Shown here: in pieces, positions 1 through 7,291 of the stretch
How the letters are laid out: every line of letters starts with the position of its first letter
Numbering within the stretch: position 1 is the stretch's first letter
From: Candidatus Agrococcus pullicola
GTDB taxonomy: Bacteria > Actinomycetota > Actinomycetes > Actinomycetales > Microbacteriaceae
Reading direction: 5' to 3'
NCBI GenBank assembly: GCA_019115685.1
Contig: DXDC01000150.1
Span: 1 to 22,570 of the forward strand
Length of the DNA: 22,570 nucleotides
Program-made: the position numbers and the translations under genes
Notes under the pieces: model-generated
Told to the model about the DNA's origin: nothing
The model's input: the letters and a program-made list of their open reading frames with translations, nothing else
Databases searched by the model: none

Positions 1-23
1 GGGTTCAAATCCCACCGTCACCG
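1..23 (+). tRNA. 3' end of a tRNA, probably tRNA-Ser (cut by window edge)
   Basis: The first bases read as the 3' half of a T-arm with the GGTTCAAATCC loop consensus. The T-stem 3' strand is 11-15 and a 7-nt acceptor strand CGTCACC is 16-22, with discriminator base G at 23. CCA is not encoded. A G discriminator and a predicted 5' acceptor GGTGACG fit actinobacterial serine tRNAs. The anticodon lies outside the window, so the amino acid is inferred. Confidence 0.75.
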
Positions 24-28
24 CGGTC

Positions 29-55
29 GACCCCCTCTTTTGGAGGGGGTCTTTG
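29..55 (+). terminator. Intrinsic terminator of the tRNA gene
   Basis: A 9-bp perfect stem pairs 29-37 (GACCCCCTC) with 43-51 (GAGGGGGTC) around a 5-nt loop, followed by TTT. It starts 6 bases after the tRNA discriminator base. This is the usual layout of a rho-independent terminator behind a tRNA gene, although the T-tract is short. Confidence 0.8.
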
Positions 56-104
56 CGCTGCTGCCGGGCGGGGCCAGAACCGAACCGGCGTGACGGTAGC
101 TCAG

Positions 105-153
105 TGCGGTGTTTGGGTCGGAATTCGTCGGAAATTCCGACCCAAACACCGCA
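105..153. repeat. Perfect 21-bp inverted repeat with 7-nt loop
   Basis: Bases 105-125 are the exact reverse complement of 133-153, with the loop CGTCGGA (126-132) between. The repeat lies in the 215-base gap between the tRNA terminator and the stop codon of the minus-strand permease. No run of T follows either arm, so it is not a classic intrinsic terminator, but it could stop or stabilise minus-strand transcripts from the permease operon. No protein-coding signal was seen in 56-215. Confidence 0.8.
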
Positions 154-215
154 TCGAGTCGAGAAGCTGCGCGACCGGGTCGAGGCAACACCCAGATCGG
201 GCGTCGCAACGATGG

Positions 216-1294
216 CTAACGGTCCGAGCCGAGCGACTCGATTTCGTTCGACGCGGTCGCTGGAGCATTGTCGGCCCGCTCGGCTTCCGCATCCCGTCGG
301 CGAATGCCCTTGAACACCCGGTTGATGGCGGCGCCGCGGCGCTTCGTCTTCTCCCACTGCGAGAGCGCGACGGCGAGCAGCAGCGAAATACCGTAGAAGA
401 GGTCGTTGACCCAGCTGGGCGAACCCGCCAGCTGCAGGCCCTTGATGCCGACCGCGAGCACGTACATCGCGACGATCGTGCCGACCACGTTGAACCGACC
501 ACCTTTGAACTGCGTCGAACCCAGGAAGACCGCCGTCAGCGCAGGGAGCAGGAAGCTCGGGCCGACAGTCGGGTCACCGGCGTTGAGGCGACTCGTGAGC
601 AGCGCTCCCGCGAGGGCCGAGAGCGCACCGCCGACCACGAGGGATGCCGTGCGGATGCGGTCGACATTCACTCCCGCCAGTCGCGCGGCGTCCGGGTTGA
701 AGCCGACCGCGTACATGCGACGCCCGGCCGGAGTTCGCTCGAGGACGTACCAGGAGACGATTGCGACAACGAGGAGAATCCACACCGGTACCGTGATGCC
801 GCCGAGTTGCGAGGTCGCGATTTGTCGGTAGTCGGGGCCGAGGCCCAGGATCTGCTGGCTGTTCGAAACCCACGCCATCCCCGCCAACAGGATCGAACTC
901 ATCCCGAGCGTCGCGATGATGGGCTCGACCTTGAGCTTCGTGATCACGATGGCCGTGACCCAGCCGATCAGGGCACCGGCGAGAATCACTGCGGGAAGCT
1001 GCAGCGCGATCAGCAGCCCGATCCGGCCGAGCATCCACGCCGGAGAATCGCGGTGAACCCTACCTGACCCCCGATCGCGAGGTTGAGCGAGCCGGCGATG
1101 AGCGGGATCAGCGCCGCGATCGCCGCGATGCCGGTCAGCGCTTCCGCATCGAGCAGTGAACGCCACACACCGGGCTGTAGAAATTTGTCGGGTATCCAGA
1201 GCGAGAAGATGGCGAACAGGATGACGAAGATGTAGATGGCGCTGATGTTGCGGAACGACAGCGCGTGCAGGATGGCAGTGCGTTTCATGCTCAC
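216..1294 (-). pseudogene. RbsC/RhaP-type sugar ABC transporter permease, frameshifted
   Basis: This is an inner-membrane permease of the ribose/xylose/rhamnose class (BPD_transp_2 family), partner of the ATPase upstream. The N-terminal part (about 85 residues from GTG 1294) and the C-terminal part (from about 1045 down to the stop at 216) both match the family but lie in different frames. The first reads SLNLAIGGQVGFTAI and the second resumes at SPAWMLGRIGLL. One missing base near 1036-1050 explains the break, and restoring it gives 359 residues, a little longer than typical for the family. The GTG start is chosen because AAGGAG lies 7 bases upstream; an internal ATG at 1288 is the alternative. 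The gene begins 31 bases after the ATPase stop. Substrate cannot be read from the sequence. The lesion may be true decay or a sequencing error. Confidence 0.85.
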
Positions 1295-1325
1295 GGGGGC
1301 TCTCCTTGACGGGTGAATTGGACGC

Positions 1326-2805
1326 TCACGGCAGGCCGTAGCCGGCGGCGATGAGTTGCTGTTCGGTCAGATCGTCGCCTTCGAACGAGGCGGCTGCGGA
1401 CCCGTCGCGCATCACGATGACGCGGTCGCAGATCGCGAGCAGCTCCTTTGCGTCCGAGGAGCTGACGACGACTGCGGCGCCATCGGCGGCACCACGGGCG
1501 ATCGCACTGTAGATGGATGCTTTCGCACCGACGTCGACACCCTGTGTCGGTTCGTCGAACAGCAGGAGCCGGGGGTCGTTGTGCAGTGATCGGGCGATGA
1601 CGATCTTCTGCTGGTTGCCGCCGCTGAACAGGGCGATCCGCTGCTCCGTGTTGCGGGGCTTGACGTCGAAGTCGTTCAGCACCGCTGCTGTTCGCGCACG
1701 CTCGGCACCCGGCGAGATGTGTCCGAAGCGTCCACGCACGAGCTGCAGGTGGGGTAGCGTGAGGTTCTCACGCGCAGACATCTCGCGTACCGTGCCGAGC
1801 GCTGCGCGGTCGGCCGGCGCGAACACGATTCCGCGACGTAGGCTCTCAGCGGGCGATCGTCGCTCGTACGGCTTGCCCGCGATGCGGAACCGCTCGGCTT
1901 CGCTCTCAACAGCTCCGTACAGCAGTGCCGGGACGGTCTCCCGCCCGGAGCCGAGCACGCCGGCGATACCGACGACCTCTCCCGCGCGGACGCGCAGGCC
2001 GAAGTTCGCGACGTTCGATCCGCTGAGCCCGCGAACGTCGAGGGCGACTTCTCCCGGCTCGGCTGCCTCACGCCGGTGCTCCGCTTCGACCTCTGCTGCC
2101 GCGATCAGGTGCACGAGTCGAGACTCATCGATGTCAGCGACCTTGCCGTCTGCGACCTTGCGCCCATCGCGCAGCACCACGACACGGTGGGAAAGCGCGA
2201 GCATCTCGTCGAGACGGTGCGATACGAAGACGATGCCGGTGCCCTCTGCCGCGAGCTTGCGCACCGCTTCGAAGAGCACTTCCACTTCATTCTTATGCAG
2301 TGACTCGGTCGGCTCGTCGAGGAAGAGCACGTTCGCCGAGTGGATCCAGCCATCGCGCGCCCTGCTGATCGCGACGATCGCGCGCTGGGCCGGGCTAAGA
2401 GCCTGCACGGGGATGTCGACATCGAATTCGGGCCCGAATCGCGCGATCAGCTCGCGGGCTCGGTCGCCTCGGGAGCGATCACCGTACGGGGCGAAGGCAG
2501 CAGCTCCCGCTCCACGGGCGAGCGCAAGGTTCTCGGCAGCCGTCAGCTGCCCGATGAGCGCGAGGTCCTGATGGATGAAGTGCAATTCCGACCCTGGGGT
2601 GGTCTCAACGCGCCCCGCATCCGCGGAGTACACGCCCGCGAGGATCTTGATGAGCGTTGACTTTCCTTGAACCGTTGTGGCCCACGACCGAGACGATCTC
2701 GCCCGGCCCGACGTCGAGATCGACTCGATCAAGCGCTGTCAGGCCGGGGAAGGCTTTCAGGAGGCCCGTGACGCGCAGCAGCGGGGCCGTGGATTCCGTC
2801 GCCAT
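1326..2805 (-). pseudogene. RbsA-type double ABC ATPase, frameshifted in Walker A
   Basis: This is the cytoplasmic ATPase of a sugar importer, with two ABC domains in one chain as in RbsA/XylG/RhaT. The ATG at 2805 has AAGGA a few bases upstream. The first frame reads LLRVTGLLKAFPGLTALDRV and then EIVSVVGHNGS, and breaks inside the first Walker A. The second frame picks up at GKSTLIKILAGVYSADAG. One extra base (one of the two T at 2667-2668 on the plus strand) accounts for the break; without it the product is 492 residues, normal for the family. The remainder looks intact: Walker B LFLDEP, H-loop VFVSHR, and a second domain with FSGGNQQKIVIARSL and LLLFDEPTQGVD. The second domain's Walker A is degenerate (GVLGSGRE), as usual in RbsA proteins. 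As written, translation ends soon after Walker A. Confidence 0.88.
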
Positions 2806-2864
2806 TGCGTTCCTTTCTGTCGAGCGTGGCGGGGATGCTCTATCGGGCATCCCCGCCACAGAGG

Positions 2865-3998
2865 TCAGTCCGCGAGCCAGATCTCGGCGAAACGATCCTG
2901 ATAGTCGGGAATCGCGATGTAACCGACTACGGGGTCCTCGGGAACATTCGACTCATCGGTGACTCGAGTCAGTGTCGAGGCACAGGTTTCGATGTCGGGC
3001 CACGAATAGTCCTGGCCGGCCATTTCCCGCAGCAACTGATCGAGCACTGTCCACATCATGAGGTTCAGATCGACCGAGAGCGTTGCATCCTGGTCGCCCT
3101 CGGCGATCTGTTCGTTGTTCGGAGGAGCGGGCCACATGGCGATGCCATCGATCTCGATTCCGGCGAGCGAGAGCTTCTGCGGCAGCCCGATCTGGACCTC
3201 GTCGACCGATGCGATGAAGTACTCGGTCTGCGGGTTCGCCTGCAGGTCGCTGATGATGCGGTCGGCAGCGGTCGAGCCGAGTTCCGCGATGGGGATGTCG
3301 ACGACGCGCAGCTCGCACTCCGGGCAGAGCTCCTCGATCTTCTCCGTCGCCCCGTCGAGCTCGTAGCTGGAGAACGGGAACTCCGGCACGTTGTAGAACA
3401 CGAAGTCGCTCGCGCCTCCGGATCGCGCGATCGCGGCCGCGCCGAGCACTTCCCCGTTCATCGTCATCCATTCGGGCCCGTTGAACGCTTCCGGCAGACC
3501 GTACTCGACCGTGTTCATGACCGAACCGCTCGCCACGGGGATTCCTAGGGCATCCAGTTGCTCGATCTGCGATTCGAAGAAGATCGGGTCGAGCGTAATG
3601 TTGATGACGCCGTCGGGTTCGAGTTCGACGACGGTGTTCATGGCCGCGTTGATGCTCTGCGCGTCGCGCCCGGTCTCGACGCGCTCGAGGTTGATGCCGA
3701 GCAGTTCGGCCGGCTCCTGCAGGTTGCCCCACATGACGGCGTTGACCGGCGTGCCGACATCGAGGTAGACGATGTGCAGGCCTTCTTCGACGGGAGCCTC
3801 GAGCGGTTCGTCGACCAGGAGGTTCTTCTCGTCCTCCCCGAGCCAGGGCTGCAGGAACTCCTCTGCTGCGGCAAGCGCGTCGGAAGAGCTCCCTCCCTGC
3901 TCGTCGTCAACTGCGTCGGGGGAGGAGCAGGAGGTCAGCACGAGCGCTCCTGCTGCGAACGCCGCGGCCGCGGCCGTTTTGAATCGTCGGGTGTGCAT
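2865..3998 (-). CDS. Sugar ABC transporter substrate-binding lipoprotein (periplasmic-binding-protein type 4)
   Basis: A 377-residue secreted lipoprotein that would bind substrate outside the membrane for the permease and ATPase encoded downstream. The ATG at 3998 gives a signal peptide with basic residues (HTRRFK), an Ala-rich core and a lipobox LTSC, with Cys24 as the lipidation site. AGGA lies upstream at somewhat long spacing. The body fits the Peripla_BP_4/RbsB-like fold: an early strand IVYLDVGTPVN, a DGVINITLDP segment around the first lobe, and SVDEVQIG towards the end. The open frame continues upstream to 4487, but that part is antisense to the ALDH gene and is rejected. It sits 59 bases before the ATPase start and 70 bases after the ALDH stop. 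It is the only gene of this cluster with no visible lesion. Ligand unknown; an ALDH partner hints at something other than a simple hexose. Confidence 0.88.
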   Translation of the reverse strand: MHTRRFKTAAAAAFAAGALVLTSCSSPDAVDDEQGGSSSDALAAAEEFLQPWLGEDEKNLLVDEPLEAPVEEGLHIVYLDVGTPVNAVMWGNLQEPAELLGINLERVETGRDAQSINAAMNTVVELEPDGVINITLDPIFFESQIEQLDALGIPVASGSVMNTVEYGLPEAFNGPEWMTMNGEVLGAAAIARSGGASDFVFYNVPEFPFSSYELDGATEKIEELCPECELRVVDIPIAELGSTAADRIISDLQANPQTEYFIASVDEVQIGLPQKLSLAGIEIDGIAMWPAPPNNEQIAEGDQDATLSVDLNLMMWTVLDQLLREMAGQDYSWPDIETCASTLTRVTDESNVPEDPVVGYIAIPDYQDRFAEIWLAD

Positions 3999-4068
3999 CG
4001 TCGCACGTCCTTTCTTGTCGTCGGTGCAGTGGGTTGTTGGTGGGCTTGGGCGGGTGATGACTGAGCGG

Positions 4069-5524
4069 CTAGAACGGGTAGGCGCGGATTTTCGACGGCA
4101 TCGTGACCCATTGGGTTTCGGTGAAGGCTGCAATATTGGCCGCGTGTCCGCCGAAGCGCGCTCCCGTGCCGGATGCTCCCGTACCGCCGAAGGGAGCCTG
4201 GGCCTCGTCGTCGACCGTCTGATCGTTGATGTGGAGGATGCCGGTGTTGATGCTTTCGCCGAACTCCAGGGCCGCGAAGGCGTCGCTCGAGAGCACGCGG
4301 ACCGAAAGCCCGTAGTCGCTCGCGTTGACGAGGTCTGCTGCTTCGTCGGCATCCTCGAATCGCAGAACGGGCGCGACGGGCCCGAAGATCTCCTGGGCGA
4401 AGCAGGCATGGTCGGCTCGAACGTCACCGAGCACGGTCGGCTGGTAGAAGAGGTCGGTGAACGTGCCGCCGGCGAGCAGTTCGGCACCGGAAGAGACCGT
4501 GGATGTGACGAGCTCGTGCACGCGGTCGCGTTGCCTGGCGTCGATGATCGGGCCGAGCGGAGCTCCTGTCGCTGGGTCGGCGGCGTGCAGCGCCCTCGCC
4601 TTCTCTGCCAGCGCCCGGACGTACTCGTCGTAGACGTCGGCGTGCACGATGTGCCGCCCCGTCGTCATACAGATCTGTCCCTGGTGGAGAAAGGAGCCCC
4701 AGGCTCCCGCGGAAGCAGCGGCAGCGACGTCGACATCGGGCAGCACGACGAGAGCGTTGTTGCCGCCGAGTTCGAGGTGGGCGCGTTTGAGATGGTGTCC
4801 AGCGCGTTCACCGATGACACGACCGGCCTCCGTCGACCCGGTGAATGAGATGACGGGAACGGCGGGATGGTCGATGAGCGCGGATGCCGCATCCACGCCG
4901 CCGGGCAGCACTGCGAGCACGCCGCTCGGCAGCCCGGCCTCCTCCATGAGCGCCGCCAGGAACAGGCCCCCCGAGACTGCGGTTCTCGGGTCTGGCTTGA
5001 GTACGACTGCATTGCCGCGCGCGAGCGCGGGGAAGACCGAGCGTGCCGCCAGAATCGCGGGGAAGTTGAACGGTGAGATCACACCGACCACGCCGACGGG
5101 TCTGCGGCGAGCCATGCTCAGGCGAGGGTGGCCTGAGGTGAGCAGTTCGCCACTCGGCATGAGCGCAGTGGCTGCTGCCTGATGCAACTCGCTGATGACG
5201 AGTCCGACTTCGAAACCTGCTTTGCCCTGCGCCGATCCGGCCTCCGAGCCGAGCCAGTCGGCAAGCGCCGAGCGGTGCTCGTCGAGCAGCGCTGCAGCGC
5301 GCCGCAGAATTGCCGTGCGTTCTTCTGCCGGCCGTGCGGCCCAGTCGCGCTGAGCTGCGTCCGCGCGTTCGATGGCATCCACCATCGTCTGGGGATTCGC
5401 CATCCCGACTTCGGCGAGGGCTTGTCCGGTTGACGGCGACGTGACCGTTGCCGTGGAATCGAGTCTTGTCCAGCCGCCGTCGTACGCCCGACCGTCCCAG
5501 ATCTCCTGTGCGAAGGAACGTCAT
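4069..5524 (-). pseudogene. Benzaldehyde-dehydrogenase-like ALDH with an N-terminal frameshift
   Basis: An NAD(P)-dependent aldehyde dehydrogenase, oxidising an aldehyde to the acid. From ATG 5403 a 444-residue frame holds VGVISPFNFP, VVLKPDPRT, FTGSTEAG (187-194), LELGGNNA with Glu211, and QGQICM with Cys245 as the nucleophile. This MANPQ start cuts off the usual N-terminus. Upstream in the same frame the DNA encodes EIWDGRAYDGGWTRL and then TVTSPSTGQALAEVG, typical ALDH sequence with no start codon. A good start, ATG 5524 with GGAG upstream, is one base out of phase. One extra base near 5508-5516 explains this, and without it the product is 484 residues, the normal length. A shortened protein from 5403 would lack part of the cofactor domain. 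The substrate class (aromatic or other aldehyde) is a family-level inference; lactaldehyde cannot be excluded. Confidence 0.82.
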
Positions 5525-5584
5525 CGTTGCTCCCGTCTGCTTCGTTGTTGTAGCCACGCTGGCACGGCGCAACCCCGGTTGACC

Positions 5585-5665
5585 CGGCATTTCGTGCACG
5601 CGGGTCGGCGTTCTGTGCACTGCGCGAAGGAGCGTGCCCTTCCACGCGAATCGGCGTTTTGTGAA
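5585..5665 (+). promoter_or_regulatory. Three direct repeats, candidate AraC-type operator
   Basis: Three copies of a 14-mer with consensus CGGCRTTYYGTGMA lie in the 209-base divergent gap between ALDH and the AraC-family gene: CGGCATTTCGTGCA (5585-5598), CGGCGTTCTGTGCA (5606-5619) and CGGCGTTTTGTGAA (5652-5665). The first two start 21 bases apart, two helical turns, the same spacing as the araI half-sites. The third starts 46 bases after the second. AraC-family proteins bind direct repeats on one helix face. Assignment to the neighbouring regulator is inference. Confidence 0.6.
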
Positions 5666-5733
5666 GGGTTTGCGCGGAAGTCGCCGCGGTGATCCAACTC
5701 CCGGTACGCTTGTCTGTCACGTAGGAGGCGCAC

Positions 5734-6660
5734 GTGAAGGTTCTCTAAGCTGAGAGCGCAGACGATTGGGAGACTGTCGTCAGCGGGTGCTTCGTGCCGC
5801 TCCGATGCGCGAGGTTCGAGAAGAACTTCACCGGCCGCATGGAACACCGATCGTTCGACGATCGCATCTCGGTTTCGCTCGTCACGACGGGCGAAACGAG
5901 CGCTGACCGCACGGCACGGCTCGCCAACAACGCCGCGAGTGACGACATTCACGTGTCGCTGCAACGCTCGTCTCATGGCACGGTCCCCGGCAACGGGTCT
6001 GCAACGGCAGTTAGACCGGGGTCGGTCTCGATTTATGCGACCGACCGACCCTACTACCTCGACTATTCGCCGCCGGATCAGCAGCAATTCTTCGTGCAGG
6101 TTTCGAGGGCGTCGCTCGGGCTGCTGGCGGCGATGCTGGAGGATGCCATGCGGCGGCTCGCCCTCCCGGACGGACTGCAAGCACCCGCGGCCCGCAACCT
6201 GTTCACCTACGCGGAGGAGCCGGGCGCATCCTCCCACGAGGCTGCGGCTGTTCTGCGCGACCTGACCTCCGTGATGATCCGATCCTCGTTCCAGGAGGGG
6301 CGGGCGCTGCCGCGCACAGCCGGCGGGTTGCGGCACGCGGTGCAAGAGTATTTGCGATAGCACGCAACGCGCCCTGGAATCGACATGGATGCCGTGGCAA
6401 GAGAGCATTTCGTCTCGCGTCGTCGCCTGTACCAGGTCTTCGAGGAGGTGGGGCTGTCGCCCGCGACCTTCCTGCGCACGGAGCGCTTGAAATTCGCGGA
6501 ACGACTGCTTACGAGTTCGCAAGACACGACAATCGAGTGGATCGCGTACGAGTCGGGGTTCCGCGACACGACGACTTTCACGAGAGCGTTCAAGAGGATG
6601 TTCGGCTGCACTCCGCGTGATTGGCGCGCGATGGGTTCCGCGGCGCGTCCTGCGGCGTAG
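5734..6660 (+). pseudogene. AraC-family transcriptional regulator with two in-frame stop codons
   Basis: One continuous frame runs from GTG 5734 (AGGAGG at 5723-5728, a strong ribosome site) to TAG 6660 and would give 308 codons, the usual AraC-family length. It contains a TAA at 5746-5748 (codon 5) and a TAG at 6358-6360. Between the stops the sequence fits an AraC_binding_2 sensor domain (DDWETVVSGCFVPL, RPGSVSIYATDRPYYLDY). After the TAG comes the DNA-binding domain: HATRPGIDMDAVAREHF, VSRRRLYQVFEEVG and ESGFRDTTTFTRAFKRMFG. The frame does not change, so the lesions are nonsense codons rather than indels. Initiation at GTG 5794 would lose the sensor N-terminus, and initiation at ATG 6385 would yield an isolated 91-residue HTH domain. 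It is divergent from the ALDH gene, which an intact copy probably activated. Confidence 0.85.
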
Positions 6661-6707
6661 CCGAACATCATGCGTGGAATCGCTCGTGGCAGTGCGGTGC
6701 CGATGCT

Positions 6708-6753
6708 GACCAGACAGACTCGCTCGAGTCGATCCCGGGAAGGCCGTCTGGTC
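6708..6753 (+). other. Branched inverted repeat after the AraC gene
   Basis: In the 161-base gap before the VOC gene, an 8-bp perfect outer stem GACCAGAC (6708-6715) / GTCTGGTC (6746-6753) encloses a second hairpin, GACTCG (6717-6722) / CGAGTC (6725-6730), and a small palindrome TCCCGGGA (6733-6740). It could act as a terminator-like or processing structure, but there is no T-tract. Confidence 0.45.
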
Positions 6754-6773
6754 GTTCCCTGATTCGTGCGCCT

Positions 6774-6815
6774 CCTCGTGCTCGTGAAACCCAACACCAT
6801 CACGAAGACACGAGG
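6774..6815 (+). promoter_or_regulatory. Hairpin pairing the VOC gene's ribosome site
   Basis: CCTCGTG (6774-6780) pairs with CACGAGG (6809-6815), and inside it CGTGA (6783-6787) pairs with TCACG (6800-6804). The right arm contains the only visible Shine-Dalgarno-like bases (GAGG, 6812-6815) before ATG 6822, so folding would hide the ribosome site. The stem has internal unpaired bases, and function is inferred. Confidence 0.35.
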
Positions 6816-6821
6816 CGAACT

Positions 6822-7193
6822 ATGACAGCCCGTTTCAATCACACCATCATCGCCTTTCACGAGCCGGAAGCGATGGCCGAGTTCTACACCGACCTGCTCG
6901 AAGTAGAAGAGGTCGAATCGTGGGGTGTTTTCACCAACATCCGCATCGGCGACGGCGTCCTGCTGCAGTTCGCGACGCCTCCCATCGAATTTCCGCCGCA
7001 GCACTACGCGTATCGATTGGACGACGACTTCGACCGCGCGTACGCCAAGATCATCGAGCGCGGCCCGGAGCACTGGGCGGACCCCAGGCGTGCCCTGCCG
7101 GGAGCGATCAATCACGATCACGGTGGGCGCGGCGTGTACCTCCTCGACCCGTCGGGGCACTATCTGGAACTGCTTACCGGGGCGTACGTGTGA
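6822..7193 (+). CDS. VOC-superfamily (glyoxalase/dioxygenase-fold) small protein
   Basis: A 123-residue soluble protein, the length of a single vicinal-oxygen-chelate module pair. It opens with ARFNHTIIAFHEPEAMAEFY, where His7 fits the first VOC metal ligand, followed by YTDLLEVEEVESWG. It closes with GGRGVYLLDPSGHYLELLTG, where the Glu in YLELL fits the last metal ligand. Such proteins bind a divalent metal and act in isomerase, dioxygenase or resistance roles; the reaction cannot be told here. ATG 6822 is chosen because the family N-terminus begins exactly there; the open frame upstream overlaps the AraC end and lacks family sequence. It lies 98 bases before the transporter ATPase and may or may not be co-transcribed with it. 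Confidence 0.82.
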   Translation: MTARFNHTIIAFHEPEAMAEFYTDLLEVEEVESWGVFTNIRIGDGVLLQFATPPIEFPPQHYAYRLDDDFDRAYAKIIERGPEHWADPRRALPGAINHDHGGRGVYLLDPSGHYLELLTGAYV

Positions 7194-7259
7194 TGCTCCG
7201 GGCCGGCGCACGGACCACCTGTGGCTAGTATGAAGCCACGTTAACTTCTCTCGGATCGT

Positions 7260-7277
7260 CTGGCGCGTACCCGCCAG
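7260..7277. promoter_or_regulatory. Palindrome in the leader of the sugar-importer operon
   Basis: CTGGCG (7260-7265) and CGCCAG (7272-7277) are perfect reverse complements separated by 6 bases, directly before the Shine-Dalgarno AAGGA and ATG 7292. A second 6-bp inverted repeat, GTGGCT/AGCCAC, lies at 7221-7239. Position suggests an operator or leader hairpin for the importer operon. No convincing -35/-10 pair was recognised. Confidence 0.35.
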
Positions 7278-7291
7278 GAAGGAATGACAAC

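Noticed and set aside
95..104. GGTAGCTCAG, which looks like the D-arm start of a second tRNA
   Set aside because: No acceptor stem, anticodon arm or T-arm follows; the inverted repeat at 105-153 occupies that space.
90..1067. 325-codon plus-strand frame opposite the permease
   Set aside because: Composition is Arg/Asp/Glu-biased without motifs, and it reads through the inverted repeat and antisense to a recognised permease.
1010..2859. Programmed ribosomal frameshifting in permease and ATPase
   Set aside because: No slippery heptamer with a downstream structure is evident, and the shifts fall in conserved motifs in opposite directions.
3999..4487. N-terminal extension of the binding lipoprotein
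   Set aside because: Antisense-phase overlap with the ALDH gene on the same strand; a perfect signal peptide begins at ATG 3998.
5734..6660. Programmed stop readthrough in the AraC gene
   Set aside because: Two different stop codons, one at codon 5, with neighbouring genes also broken; decay or sequencing error is simpler.
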